Shown here: piece by piece, positions 33,988-44,153 of the stretch
Layout of the letters: each line of letters begins with the position of its first letter
Numbering within the stretch: position 1 is the first letter of the stretch
NCBI GenBank assembly: GCA_021325365.1
Contig: JAJPHF010000077.1
Coordinates: 62,001-126,000 of the forward strand
Length of the DNA stretch: 64,000 nucleotides
Direction: 5' to 3'
From: Pseudomonadota bacterium
GTDB taxonomy: Bacteria; Chloroflexota; UBA6077; JAJPHF01
The notes under the pieces: model-generated
What the model saw: only the letters and a program-made list of their open reading frames with translations
What the model was told of the DNA's origin: nothing
Databases searched by the model: none
Translations under genes and position numbers: made by a program

Positions 33988-33991
<4 letters not shown>
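32717..33991 (+). CDS. cofG: 7,8-didemethyl-8-hydroxy-5-deazariboflavin synthase subunit CofG
   Basis: 424 residues. Radical SAM Cx3Cx2C at Cys63, Cys67 and Cys70 (NLCRDSCGYC) binds the 4Fe-4S cluster. Later marks are LFSLGDKPE, LLPHANPGALS, GILIGIGET, QNFRAKPD and PPNLTPG. CofG completes the deazaflavin chromophore of coenzyme F420 from the CofH product. The start is GTG three bases after the previous stop. Residues from about 381 (GLVPRRGGAPG to the end) are encoded by a hairpin-rich repeat and are foreign to the family. The stop overlaps the cofH start by 4 bp. Confidence 0.93.
33862..33972. repeat. Hairpin-rich G/C element inside the 3' end of cofG
   Basis: Nested dyads: CGGGGG-TAT-CCCCCG, then CCCCC...GGGGG, bracketed by GGTGCCC/GGGCACC. 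It encodes the last 40 or so residues of CofG and resembles the G/C hairpins at 26411-26540. Confidence 0.5.
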
Positions 33992-35331
<1,340 letters not shown>

Positions 35332-35365
35332 ACCGGCACGCCTCCTGGCACGGACCGGGCGCGAT

Positions 35366-35408
35366 GTAGGGGCGGGTTTCATGCCCGCCCGCGGCCCGCA
35401 GGCCGCAG
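35366..35408. repeat. Dispersed GTAGGGGCGG hairpin repeat (copy a)
   Basis: GTAGGGGCGGGTTTCATGCC followed by CGCCCGCGG and a second dyad CCCGCAGGCCGCAG. It forms a hairpin after cofH and may act as a terminator. Related copies lie at 42760-42802 and, less closely, 51354-51384 and 60754-60780. Confidence 0.6.
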
Positions 35409-35536
35409 CTCCAGTGTTCGCCGGCCGCGGGGCCGGCGCGCCGAGCGAAAGCCGGGCCACCTGGAGAACCGATCGAGCGTGGTTCGCACCGATGCCGGCA
35501 AGAACTCGGCGATAGGAGCAGGAGAGGAGCGCGACC

Positions 35537-37273
35537 ATGGGGGCGACCGCCGAGCGGATGACCAGTGGCGAGGGCCTGCTGGAAGTGCTACGGGCCTACG
35601 GCGTCGAGTACGTCTTCTCGTCGCCCGGCTCGGAATGGCCGGCCGTGTGGGACGTGCTGGCCCGCAACGAGGCGGAGGGCCGCCAGCCGCGCTACGTCAA
35701 CACCCGCCACGAGATGGTGGCGGTCGGCGTCGCGGCGGGCTACTATCGCCAGACGCGGCGCCTGCCCGCGGTGCTGCTCCACACCGGCGTGGGCACGGCG
35801 CACTGTGCCATGGAGCTGCGCGCCGCCCGCGCCGAGCAGATCCCCCTCGCCGTGATGGCTGGCGAGGGCATCGGCTTCGGCGAGTGGCCGGGCCGCGATC
35901 CGGGCGCCCAGTTCTATCGCTACCTGGCCGACGTGGGCGGCCCGGCCGAGCTGGCGGCGCCGTTCGTGAAGCGCGCCAGCACCGTGGGCAGCGCGGCCGC
36001 GCTGCTCGGCCTGGTGGCCGACACCTGCCGCCTGGCGCTGACGCCACCCGAGGGGCCGGTGTTCCTGTCGGTGCCAATGGAGCTGATGCTGGGCGCCGAG
36101 GGCCTCGCGCGCCCCGGCCCGTTCGCGCCGCCGCCCGCGCCGCTCCAGCCGACGCCCGGCGCCCTGGAGATCGTCGCCGAGCAGCTTGTCGCCGCCGAGC
36201 GCCCGCTGATCCTCGCCGAGCAGGCCGGCAAGGACCCGGCGAACGTCGCCCGCCTGGTGGCGCTGGCCGACGCGCTCAGCATCCCCGTGGTGGAAGCATA
36301 CGCGCCCGTCTACCTGAACTTCCCGCGCGACCACCCGCTGCACCAGGGCTACGACGCCACCAGCCTGCTCAAGGACGCCGACCTGGTGCTGCTCGTCGGC
36401 TGCCCGATCCCCTGGTATCCGGCGTCGGCGCGGCCGGCGCAGGCGCGGGTGATCGCCCTCGACCCCGACCCCGCCCACGCTATGCACCCGTACTGGGCGG
36501 TGGGCCTGGACGAGTCCCTGGGCGGCGCGCTCGGCCCGACGCTCGACGGGCTGCTAGCCGCCGCGCGCGAGCGTCAGCTCCGCGGTGACAGCAGGGTGCA
36601 GGAGCGCCGCACGCACTGGCAGGACCAACACGACCGTCAGCGCGCGGCCTGGCGCCGGACCGCCGCGAGCGTCGGGCACGACACGCCCATCGACCCGCGC
36701 TGGGCCGCGCACGTGCTGGGCGAGGTCCTGCCGGCCGACGCCATCCTCTCCGAGGAGCTGACGACGGAGCGCGTGTTCCTGCTCCAAGGGCTGCCGCGCA
36801 CCGAGCCGGGCACGTACCAGGGCCGCAACCACGGCGGGCTCGGCGTGAGCGTGAGTACGGCGCTGGGGCTCAAGTTCGCGGCGCCTGAGCGGCTCGTGGT
36901 GAACGTCGTTGGCGACGGCGCATTCAACTACAACCCTGTGTTCGCCGCCTTCGGCTTCCAGCAGCAGTGGGACACGCCGGTGCTGACGGTGCTGTTCAAC
37001 AACGGCAGCTACGCGGCGATGAAGAACGCGCTCGGACGCTACTTCCCGGAGGGCTGGGCCGTGCGCACGGGCATCTACCCCGGCTCCGAGATCACGCCCG
37101 TGCCCGACTACGTGCGGTTCGCCGAGAGCTTCGGCGCCCACGCCGAGCGCGTCACCGACCCCGCCGCCCTGCGCGACGCCCTCACCCGCGCCCTCGCCCG
37201 CGTCCGCGACGGCCAGCCCGCCCTCGTCGACGTGGTGACCGCCGCGCTGGACCCGCGGCGGCTGGGCGGCTAG
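35537..37273 (+). CDS. Thiamine diphosphate-dependent enzyme (acetolactate synthase/benzoylformate decarboxylase family)
   Basis: 578 residues, the usual three-domain length. The N-terminal Pyr domain has the activating Glu59 in NTRHEMVAVGVAAGYYR. The central domain (about 195-340) is DHS-like. The C-terminal PP domain has the ThDP-Mg motif GDGAFNYN (from about residue 459) ending in LFNNG. LHTGVGTAHCAMELRAA is typical for the family. Likely reaction: decarboxylation of a 2-keto acid, or carboligation. The substrate is not readable. Ribosome binding site GGAGAGGAG. The stop overlaps the convergent LysR gene by 4 bp, which may make LysR a local regulator. Confidence 0.88.
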   Translation: MGATAERMTSGEGLLEVLRAYGVEYVFSSPGSEWPAVWDVLARNEAEGRQPRYVNTRHEMVAVGVAAGYYRQTRRLPAVLLHTGVGTAHCAMELRAARAEQIPLAVMAGEGIGFGEWPGRDPGAQFYRYLADVGGPAELAAPFVKRASTVGSAAALLGLVADTCRLALTPPEGPVFLSVPMELMLGAEGLARPGPFAPPPAPLQPTPGALEIVAEQLVAAERPLILAEQAGKDPANVARLVALADALSIPVVEAYAPVYLNFPRDHPLHQGYDATSLLKDADLVLLVGCPIPWYPASARPAQARVIALDPDPAHAMHPYWAVGLDESLGGALGPTLDGLLAAARERQLRGDSRVQERRTHWQDQHDRQRAAWRRTAASVGHDTPIDPRWAAHVLGEVLPADAILSEELTTERVFLLQGLPRTEPGTYQGRNHGGLGVSVSTALGLKFAAPERLVVNVVGDGAFNYNPVFAAFGFQQQWDTPVLTVLFNNGSYAAMKNALGRYFPEGWAVRTGIYPGSEITPVPDYVRFAESFGAHAERVTDPAALRDALTRALARVRDGQPALVDVVTAALDPRRLGG

Positions 37274-38199
37274 GGGGCGCCCGCCGCGACGGGCAGGCGC
37301 TCGGCGCCGGCGAACGCGGCGTCGAGGAACGCCAGGAAGGCTTGCACGGCCGGCGAGTGGTGCTGGCGCGGACGCCAGACCACGACGTACTCGGCGTGCA
37401 GGGCGAGGCCCTCGACCGCCACGACCTTCAGCAGCCCGGCGGCGACCTCGGCCGTCACGTTGCTGCGGGCGAGGAAAGCGGCGCCCTCGCCCCCGGCTAC
37501 CACGCGTTTGACGGCCTCGGGTGTTTCGAACTCCATCTCCACGTTTGGCTCGACCCCCGCCGCTTGCAGCCGCTCCTTGCAGAGATGGCGGATCCGTAAG
37601 GAGTGCGCCGCCGGCGCGACCAGCGGCTGGCTGGCGAGCCAGCGCAGCGGCACGGCCCGGCCCGGGCGCCGCGCCCAGGGGTGCCCCGGGCCGGCCACCA
37701 GCACGATCTCGTCGCGGTAAAGCACGCGTGCCACGAGCCGCGCCGGCACCCGGTCGTTGATCCCGATGCCCAGGTCGGCCGTGCCCCGCACCACCTGCTC
37801 GAACGCGCGGGGTGTGGAGAGCGCCGTTAATTCGACGCGGATCTCGGGATACTGGCGCCGAAAGCGCGCGATCAGCGGCGGCAAGACGTACTGACCCGGT
37901 CCAATGCCGGCCGCCACCGTGACGCGGCCGCCGTGCAGGCCCTTCACGCGGTCGGCGACGTCGCGGATCGCTGCCACCCGCTCCAGCAGCTCCACGCCGT
38001 ACTGATAGATCGCCTCCCCCGCCTCGGTAGGCACGAGCGGCCGCCGCGAGCGATCGAGCAGCATTACCCCCAGCGATTGCTCCAGCGCCTGGACCTGTTG
38101 GCTCACCGCCGGCTGGGATAGGAACAGGTGGCGGGCGGCGCGCGTGAAGCCCCGCTGCTCGACGACGGTGCAGAAGCAGCGGATCTGATCCGTGTTCAT
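37270..38199 (-). CDS. LysR-family transcriptional regulator
   Basis: 309 residues. N-terminal winged HTH (1-60): MNTDQIRCFCTVVEQRGFTRAARHLFLSQPAVSQQVQALE. The effector domain (about 90-295) has the periplasmic-binding-type fold, with GIGPGQYVLPPLIARFR and TADLGIGI. It is divergent from the dioxygenase-like pair at 38343, the classic arrangement for a LysR activator and its target. The start has no ribosome binding site; a perfect TATAAT lies 9 nt before the ATG, so the mRNA is probably leaderless. A GTTGCCTA/TAGGCAAC inverted repeat in the divergent gap is a good candidate binding site. Confidence 0.92.
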   Translation of the reverse strand: MNTDQIRCFCTVVEQRGFTRAARHLFLSQPAVSQQVQALEQSLGVMLLDRSRRPLVPTEAGEAIYQYGVELLERVAAIRDVADRVKGLHGGRVTVAAGIGPGQYVLPPLIARFRRQYPEIRVELTALSTPRAFEQVVRGTADLGIGINDRVPARLVARVLYRDEIVLVAGPGHPWARRPGRAVPLRWLASQPLVAPAAHSLRIRHLCKERLQAAGVEPNVEMEFETPEAVKRVVAGGEGAAFLARSNVTAEVAAGLLKVVAVEGLALHAEYVVVWRPRQHHSPAVQAFLAFLDAAFAGAERLPVAAGAP

Positions 38200-38208
38200 G
38201 GCAGAGAG

Positions 38209-38214
38209 ATTATA
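38209..38214 (-). promoter_or_regulatory. -10 element TATAAT of the LysR gene (leaderless)
   Basis: Perfect minus-strand TATAAT ending 9 nt before ATG 38199, the same spacing as at the GH127-like gene. No ribosome binding site fits between. Confidence 0.6.
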
Positions 38215-38219
38215 TAAGC

Positions 38220-38288
38220 GTTGCCTATGCTCGGCACGCGGTAATCGAATGTTTGCTTCGTTCCGCTGGTGCTACCATGGTAGGCAAC
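38220..38288. promoter_or_regulatory. Candidate LysR binding region in the divergent gap
   Basis: GTTGCCTA at 38220-38227 and its complement TAGGCAAC at 38281-38288, plus a perfect 12-bp palindrome CTACCATGGTAG at 38272-38283 and TGCC-N7-GGCA at 38222-38236. The left element touches the LysR promoter, which fits autoregulation. Confidence 0.45.
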
Positions 38289-38342
38289 CGCCGGGAGCGG
38301 GTAGAGCGCCCAGGAAGCAGTGACGCACCCAGGAGGTAGCGG

Positions 38343-38981
38343 ATGTTCGCGGCCATTCAAGTCGATGAGCCATTGGAACGCATCGCCGAGGACTGGGACT
38401 TTCTCTCGGACCGCGTCCTCTCGCACCTCACGACCTTCAAGCCGGTGGGCCAGAACATCTACGGCGTGCGGCGCCGGCACATCGGCGCGGGGCAGGTGAC
38501 AGACCTCCGCAAGGGGTCGATCACCGAGCACTGGGAGATGGGGCCGTCGGGACTCGTGTACTGGGAGCTACGGCCCTTCGAGCTGCACGTCACCGCCGCT
38601 GGCACGCCGCACCACGTCAGCCACAACTTCGGCTTCTGGCACATCAACGACATGGACGAGCTGTACCTGCCGATTCCCGGCGACTCGCCGGCGGAGCCGG
38701 GGCACTCGATCGTGCTCATGGGCACGCCGCGCGGGGACGAGTGCGACCGCTTCGCCTGGTATTGCGAGCGGTGCCTGACCATGCTCCATGAGTACGTCTG
38801 CCACACGGGCGCGGAGGGCTTCAAAGCCTTCTACAAGGCGGAGCACGAGGCCGTCGCGCAGTACAATAGCGATCCCGCGCACCGCCGCTGCCCCGAGTGC
38901 GGCACCCTCAACCCGCCGGGCTACTGCTGGAACGTGAACCGCGACGGCGAGCTAGAGCGCCAGGGGCGCGCGCGGTGGTAG
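38343..38981 (+). CDS. 3-hydroxyanthranilate 3,4-dioxygenase-like cupin with C-terminal rubredoxin-like site
   Basis: 212 residues. The cupin motif GFWHINDMDELYLP (His100, Glu106) aligns with the YHINPTEELFYQ iron site of bacterial 3-HAO. After it come HSIVLMGTPRG and a Cys4 metal site: WYCERC (Cys141, Cys144) and CPEC (Cys183, Cys186), as in bacterial 3-HAO enzymes, which carry a second structural iron. Known reaction of the family: ring opening of 3-hydroxyanthranilate. The gene is divergent from a LysR regulator and overlaps its paralog downstream by 7 bp. Ribosome binding site AGGAGG. Substrate specificity is unproven. Confidence 0.75.
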   Translation: MFAAIQVDEPLERIAEDWDFLSDRVLSHLTTFKPVGQNIYGVRRRHIGAGQVTDLRKGSITEHWEMGPSGLVYWELRPFELHVTAAGTPHHVSHNFGFWHINDMDELYLPIPGDSPAEPGHSIVLMGTPRGDECDRFAWYCERCLTMLHEYVCHTGAEGFKAFYKAEHEAVAQYNSDPAHRRCPECGTLNPPGYCWNVNRDGELERQGRARW

Positions 38982-39589
38982 ACGAGCAGGCGACGGGCCG
39001 GGCGATCCCCGAGCCGATCCTGAACTGGACGCTGCGGCTGGCCGACGAGGCGGGCCACGCCGCGCCGGGCTGCGAGCCGTGGCGCACGCTGGGCCAGCAC
39101 GACGCCTGGGTCGGGCGCTATCCGACGGCGCACCCTCCGCTGCGCGTGCAGGAGATGCACGCCGGGCGCTGCGCCGAGTTCGCCAAGGCGGGCTACCTCA
39201 TGCACCGTGTGGCCGCCGGCACGCCCTATCGCATCAGCCGCCTGTTCGGCTTCTGGCACATCTCGGACGCCGACCTGACCTGGCTCCAGGTGCAGCGCGG
39301 CGACCTCACGCTGTACCTCGCGCTGGCGGGCGGCGCGACCGGCCTGCGGGGCGACCACGCCGTCGCCTGGTACTGCGCGCGCTGCGGTCATGAGATCGCC
39401 CGTCAGGCGTTTGCCCGCGCCGGGCGGACCGGCGCCTTTCTCGCCGAGCGCAGCCGCGCCGCCGTGGCGGCGTTCAACGCGACGGCCGAGGGCCGGCGCT
39501 GCCCGGCTTGCGGGTGGGAGCACCCGCCGGCCTACCCCTTCTCCCCGCTCGATCCGCAAGCCGCCGACGCTCCGCCGCCGCCGTGGTGA
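38975..39589 (+). CDS. Degenerate 3-HAO-like paralog
   Basis: 204 residues from GTG 38975, overlapping the upstream stop by 7 bp. It shares the layout of its neighbour: FGFWHISDADLTWLQV (His95), GDHAVAWYCARC (Cys134, Cys137) and RRCPACG (Cys176, Cys179). The Glu that completes the iron site in the first copy is Leu101 here, so the catalytic iron may be lost while the Cys4 site is kept. A heteromeric partner or scaffold of the first copy is one reading; divergence to another activity is another. The tight overlap supports joint translation. Confidence 0.72.
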   Translation: MVDEQATGRAIPEPILNWTLRLADEAGHAAPGCEPWRTLGQHDAWVGRYPTAHPPLRVQEMHAGRCAEFAKAGYLMHRVAAGTPYRISRLFGFWHISDADLTWLQVQRGDLTLYLALAGGATGLRGDHAVAWYCARCGHEIARQAFARAGRTGAFLAERSRAAVAAFNATAEGRRCPACGWEHPPAYPFSPLDPQAADAPPPPW

Positions 39590-39632
39590 GCCCGCGATAG
39601 CACGAGCGCACGCGAAGGAATGTGGATTCGTT

Positions 39633-40898
39633 ATGACGCAGGTTGCCGACACGGGTGTCATGCACCCCTACCGACGCTTCTCCCTGGCCGAGCGAGACCG
39701 CCGCTGGGCGGCGCTGCGCCGGCTCATGGACCGAGACCGCCTCGACGCGATCGTCGCGCCGCCCAACAACGGCAACTCGACTGACTGGCAGGCCGACGCG
39801 CGCTACATCTCCCACTGCGGCGGCGGTGCCGACGCGTCGATCGGCGTCGTCTTCCCGCGGGAGGGCGAGGTGACCGTCGTCGCCACCTCGGCCCAGGACC
39901 GCTGGGGGCCGAAGATCCAGAACTGGGTGGCCGACGTGCGCGAGGTGAACCGCCGCTACGGCCGCGGCATGGCCGAGCGCCTGCTGGAGCTGGGCCTGCA
40001 ACGCGGGCGGATCGGCATCTGCGGCCTGGACTTTGGCACCCGCACGCCCGAAGGGCTCATCCTCCACGGTACTTACCTGGCCCTGCGCGAGGCGCTGCCC
40101 GACGCGGAGTTCGTCTCGGCGTCGGATCTCCTCCAGGAAGTGCGCGAGGTCAAGAGCCAGGAGGAGATCGACGTCCTCCAGCGGTCGGTCGACCTGATCG
40201 AGCGGGCCCTGGAGGCGCAAGCCCTGTGGGCGCAGCCGGGCGTGCCCGACTACGTCGTCTGGGCCGAGACGATGCACGCCATGTTCGTGCGCGGTTCGGA
40301 GCCGACGGTCCATTTCAACTGGATCAGCGGCCGGAACCCCGTCCGCACGCTCACGCGGCCCACCGCGCGGCCCCTGGAGAAGGGCGACCTGATTCTCAAG
40401 GAGATCGAGTCCTCGATCATTGGCTACCGCGCGCAGCAGTTGCGGCCGCTGGCCGTACACGAGTGCGATCCGATCATCATCGACCTGGCGAAGCTGCACG
40501 CCGATCTCTACGACGAGGTGCTGGCGTTCCTCAAGCCGGGCGTCACCGTGGGCGAGCTAGTGCTCAAGACGCGCGAGGTGGCCGCCCGCCTCGCGCCGAA
40601 GCGCGGGCCGCTCGCGGGCGCGACCGCGGGCATGCTGTTGCACGGCCGCGGTCTGGGCGACGACCGTCCGCTGATCATTCCCAGCGGCTACGAGGGCACG
40701 GACCGGGCCTGGAGCCAGCCGTTCCCCGAGAACGGCGTCTACATCTGCAAGCCCGGCGTCCAGACCGCCGACGACCGCTACCGCTTCGAGTGGGGCGATA
40801 CCATCCGCACCACGGCGACCGGCGCGGTGCGCATGGGCCGCGCGCCCCACGGCGTCATCATCTCCGAGCCGCGCGAGGTGTCCTGGCCGACCGATTAG
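39633..40898 (+). CDS. M24-family creatinase-like protein without canonical metal ligands
   Basis: 421 residues, pita-bread fold. The N-terminal domain (about 20-165) is creatinase_N-like; the C-terminal domain spans about 185-415 with REVKSQEEIDVLQRSVDLIE at the junction. In metallo-M24 enzymes the two bridging Asp residues are 11 apart. Here the positions are Glu257 (ILKEIESS) and Gln268 (GYRAQQLRP). That pattern suits the metal-free creatinase-type subgroup, which cleaves C-N bonds of amidino or amide compounds, rather than an aminopeptidase. Its place between the 3-HAO pair and an SBP gene suggests a shared catabolic role. Confidence 0.8.
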   Translation: MTQVADTGVMHPYRRFSLAERDRRWAALRRLMDRDRLDAIVAPPNNGNSTDWQADARYISHCGGGADASIGVVFPREGEVTVVATSAQDRWGPKIQNWVADVREVNRRYGRGMAERLLELGLQRGRIGICGLDFGTRTPEGLILHGTYLALREALPDAEFVSASDLLQEVREVKSQEEIDVLQRSVDLIERALEAQALWAQPGVPDYVVWAETMHAMFVRGSEPTVHFNWISGRNPVRTLTRPTARPLEKGDLILKEIESSIIGYRAQQLRPLAVHECDPIIIDLAKLHADLYDEVLAFLKPGVTVGELVLKTREVAARLAPKRGPLAGATAGMLLHGRGLGDDRPLIIPSGYEGTDRAWSQPFPENGVYICKPGVQTADDRYRFEWGDTIRTTATGAVRMGRAPHGVIISEPREVSWPTD

Positions 40899-40977
40899 CC
40901 TGCTACCGCGCGGCCCGCACCGCGGCCAGCGACTCCCCAGCGGCAGAACGCGTGAAGCTCCCGAGCAAAGGTGAGAC

Positions 40978-42132
40978 ATGTCGAGGATCGGCGGATCGGG
41001 CGCGCGGGCCTGCGCGCCCTGGGTACTTGGCCTGGTCGCGCTCGTCGCGGCCTGCACGGCACGCGGGGGCACGCCGACCGCCTCGTCGGTCCCGGCCGGC
41101 GGGGCCGCGAGCGCTGGCGCCACCGCGCAGTCGCCCCCGGCCGGGCCGCCCGGCCGGGGGCCGGCCGCGGCCAGCGCGCCCGCGCCGGCCACCGTCCGCG
41201 TCGCCACGCAAGGCCGGCCCGACCAGGCAGCCTTCCAGCTCGCGCTCGACCGCGGCTACTTCACGGCCCAGGGGATCGAGGTCGAGCCAGTGCCCTTTAG
41301 CGGCGGGGCCGAGATGGTCCCCGCCCTCGCGACCAACCAGATCCAGGTCGGCAACGGGGCGCCCAGTATCGCTCTCTACAACGCGCTCAACCGGGGCGTG
41401 GAGATTCGCATGGTGGCCGACTACGCCCACGTCGGCTCGGCCACCGATACCACGCTCGCCATCCTGGTCCGCAAGGATCTCTGGGACGCCGGCACCGTGC
41501 GGTCCATGGCCGACCTGCGCGGCCGCCTGTTCGCGAACGGCTCGGCGCCCGGCACGGTGGCCGACCGCCTGTACTACGGCGCGCTGGCCAAGGAGGGCCT
41601 CAGTGGCGACGACGTCCAGGTGCAGTACATGCCCCTCCCCGACATCTTCGCGGCCCTCGCCAATTCCCGTGCCGATGCCGGCGTGCTGACCGAACCATTG
41701 GTCACGCAGGCCGAGCAGCAAGGCTTTGCGACCGTGCTCTATCCTGCCGGCGCGGTGATTCCTGGCGGCATCCTCTCGGTGCTCCAGTACTCGGCGCAGT
41801 TCGCCGCCGAGCAGCCGGACGTCGGCACGCGCTTCATGGTCGGCTACCTGCAAGGCGTGCGCGACTACCACGACGCCTTCATTCTGAAGCGCGACCGGCA
41901 GGCGGCCATCGACATCCTCGCCCGGCGGCTGTCGGTCAAGGACCCGCACATCTGGGAAACCTACCAGCCGACGAGTATCGACCTGAACGGCGCCGTGAAC
42001 GTCGACGACCTGCGGGAGGCGGCCGCCTTCTTCGCGCAACACGGCGGACTAGACGGGCCAATACCCGACTTCAGCAGGATCGTGGACCCGCGCTTCGCGG
42101 ACGCCGCGGTGCAAGTCCTCGGGCGGCGGTAA
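40978..42132 (+). CDS. NMT1-type substrate-binding lipoprotein
   Basis: 384 residues. Lipoprotein signal with lipobox VAAC (Cys about 26), an unusually long Ala/Pro/Ser linker to about residue 70, then the binding domain: ATVRVATQGRPDQAAFQLALD, GYFTAQGIEVEPVPFSGGAE, NQIQVGNGAPSIALYNALNRG and LFANGSAPGTVADRLYY. AAGTGAG-type binding site (AAGGTGAG). No permease is adjacent. It lies 79 bp downstream of the M24 gene and upstream of the Rieske gene, probably one transcription unit. Confidence 0.86.
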   Translation: MSRIGGSGARACAPWVLGLVALVAACTARGGTPTASSVPAGGAASAGATAQSPPAGPPGRGPAAASAPAPATVRVATQGRPDQAAFQLALDRGYFTAQGIEVEPVPFSGGAEMVPALATNQIQVGNGAPSIALYNALNRGVEIRMVADYAHVGSATDTTLAILVRKDLWDAGTVRSMADLRGRLFANGSAPGTVADRLYYGALAKEGLSGDDVQVQYMPLPDIFAALANSRADAGVLTEPLVTQAEQQGFATVLYPAGAVIPGGILSVLQYSAQFAAEQPDVGTRFMVGYLQGVRDYHDAFILKRDRQAAIDILARRLSVKDPHIWETYQPTSIDLNGAVNVDDLREAAAFFAQHGGLDGPIPDFSRIVDPRFADAAVQVLGRR

Positions 42133-42299
42133 GCTAAATCGCAGGGTCGCTGGGGGTCTGGCCTCGCCAAACCTACAGGCCCACCTGGATCGGGCGTAGC
42201 GAAGCGGGGGCAACTGCCCGGCGACGAGCGCGGCGCAAGCAGCTTGGGCGCCCGCTGGCCGGCGGGACCGTGGCGCTCCATGAGGGGGAGTTCGGACCT

Positions 42300-42641
42300 A
42301 TGGTAGAGGGAGAGACCTGGGTGGAAGCGTGCCGGCTGGACGCGCTTTCGTCCGAGCGCTGCACGCTGGTCACGCTAGACGGCCTGGAGGTCGGCCTGCT
42401 GCTGCACGCCGGCCAGCCGGTCGCGGTCGTGAACAACTGTCCCCATTTCGGCGGCCCGCTGGCCCAAGGGCCGGTTAGCACGGCCCGTGGCGAGATCATC
42501 TGCCCCTGGCACCGCTTCCGCTTCGACCTCGCGACCGGCCGGAGCGTGACCAACCCCGCGATGGCGGCGCCGCTGCTGCGCACGGACGTGCGCGACGGCA
42601 CAGTCTGGGTGGACCTCAGCGGTTCGAACGTCGGCGCGTAG
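42300..42641 (+). CDS. Rieske [2Fe-2S] ferredoxin-type protein
   Basis: 113 residues from ATG 42300 (GGGGGAG binding site; a GTG ten codons earlier is possible). The Rieske cluster ligands are Cys47 and His49 in NNCPHFGGPLAQG and Cys68 and His71 in ICPWHRFRFDLATG, with normal spacing. This is a single-domain electron carrier such as serves aromatic-ring dioxygenases or monooxygenases. No ring-hydroxylating oxygenase alpha subunit is in the window, so its partner is unknown. Confidence 0.9.
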   Translation: MVEGETWVEACRLDALSSERCTLVTLDGLEVGLLLHAGQPVAVVNNCPHFGGPLAQGPVSTARGEIICPWHRFRFDLATGRSVTNPAMAAPLLRTDVRDGTVWVDLSGSNVGA

Positions 42642-42952
42642 TGGCGGCGCGCCGCCTCGCCGCCGCCGGGCGCTCTGCAATAGAGCCGTTTGCGCGCAAG
42701 GTGAGCAGCCAGCGTGGCGTAGGCGCGGCTCTCGTGGCCGCTAGTAGTCTCGGAGTCTCGTAGGGGCGGCTCTCGTGGCCGCCCGCGGCCCGCAGGCCGC
42801 AGGCCCGGCAGCAGCCGACCGCTTAGTCTGGCTGCAAACCGCTGTAGGCGGTCGATGTTCAAGCAGGGCTGCTCGGCGGTACGGGCAAGCGCGGTATGCG
42901 CCCCCACGAGACCCGGGTCAGACGGCGGGGCACAGGCTGTTCCGGCCCGGGC
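42642..42952. other. Repeat-rich intergenic gap
   Basis: 311 bp between the convergent Rieske and CaiB/BaiF genes. It contains a close copy of the GTAGGGGCGG repeat at 42760-42802 (sharing GCCCGCGGCCCGCAGGCCGC with 35387-35407) and a decayed copy just before it at 42719-42742. No gene is supported. Confidence 0.6.
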
Positions 42953-44149
42953 TCAGACGATGCCCTGCTCGTGGAGACGCGCGATGGCGCCCGCGTCGTA
43001 GCCGAGGTCGGCGAGGACGGCGTCAGTATCGCCGCCCAGCGCGGGGACGGGGCCGTAGCGCGCGGGGCTGGCGGAAAGCTGCAGGGCGCTGCCGACCGTG
43101 GGCACGCGGCCGACGGGTGACTCGACCTCGCGGATCATGCGCCGCGCCGCCACCTGCGGGTGCGCCAGCACCTCCGCAATGCCCCGCACCTCGCCGTAGG
43201 GCAGCTCAGCCGCGCGCAGCCGCTCCAGCCAGTAGGCGGCGTCCTGCTGCGCCATCAGCTCCTCGACCGTACGCTCGAGCTCCGCGCGGTTCGTGCGACG
43301 GCCCTCGTTTGTGGCGAAGCGCGGGTCTTCGAGCAGGTCGGGGCGGTCGAGCACCTGGCGACAGAACACCTCCCAGTCGCGGGCGCTCGCCACGGCCAGG
43401 TTCACGTACTTCCGGTCGCGGGCGAGGTACGGGCCGTAGGGCGTCACGTAGTGGTGGCGCATCCCCACGCGCTCCGGCTCCTCGCCGCGGTGCCAGTAGT
43501 GGTGCGGGAAGTAGCCGAGCCAGGAGAGGATCGACTCGAACATCGACACGTCGACCAGCTGCCCCTCGCCCGTGCGCTCGCGCTGGTAGAGCGCCAGCAC
43601 GATGCCCAGCGCCGCGTACATGCCGGCCGCGATGTCGGAGATCGGCACCGACACCTTGGCGGGCGCGTCGGGGTAGCCGGTCGTGGCGATCAGGCCCGCC
43701 TCGCCCTGGATGAGCAGGTCGAACGCCTTCACGTCGCGGTACGGCCCCGTCAGGCCGTAGCCGGACAGCGCGCAGTAGACCAGGCGCGGGTTGAGCGCGC
43801 GCAGGTCGTCGTAGCCGACGCCCAGCCGCTCGGGCACGCCGGGGGCGAAGTTCTCCAGGAACACGTCGGCGCGGGCCGCCAGCTTGCGCAGGATCTCGCG
43901 GCCCTCGGGCGCCTTCACGTCGAGCGTGACCGAGCGCTTGTTGCGGTTCAGCCAGACGTAGCCCGACGAGAGCCCGCGCACCGCCGTGTCCCACTCGCGG
44001 ATGACGTCGCCCTTGCCCGGCCGCTCGATCTTCACGACCTCGGCGCCCATGTCCGCCAGTAGGTGCGACGCGAACGGCGCCGCGGCGGCCAGCTCGAACG
44101 CCACGACCCGCACGCCGGCGAGCGCGCCGGCCCCTGTCTCCGCTGCCAT
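42953..44149 (-). CDS. CaiB/BaiF family CoA-transferase
   Basis: 398 residues, the usual class III CoA-transferase length. Marks: [66 protein letters not shown] and [12 protein letters not shown], where Asp172 aligns with the catalytic Asp169 of formyl-CoA transferase. It moves CoA from a donor thioester to a carboxylic acid. Last gene of the minus-strand operon: 4 bp after the MaoC gene stop. The two together suggest activation of an acid and hydration of an enoyl-type thioester. Acid unknown. Confidence 0.92.
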   Translation of the reverse strand: MAAETGAGALAGVRVVAFELAAAAPFASHLLADMGAEVVKIERPGKGDVIREWDTAVRGLSSGYVWLNRNKRSVTLDVKAPEGREILRKLAARADVFLENFAPGVPERLGVGYDDLRALNPRLVYCALSGYGLTGPYRDVKAFDLLIQGEAGLIATTGYPDAPAKVSVPISDIAAGMYAALGIVLALYQRERTGEGQLVDVSMFESILSWLGYFPHHYWHRGEEPERVGMRHHYVTPYGPYLARDRKYVNLAVASARDWEVFCRQVLDRPDLLEDPRFATNEGRRTNRAELERTVEELMAQQDAAYWLERLRAAELPYGEVRGIAEVLAHPQVAARRMIREVESPVGRVPTVGSALQLSASPARYGPVPALGGDTDAVLADLGYDAGAIARLHEQGIV

Positions 44150-44153
44150 GCGC

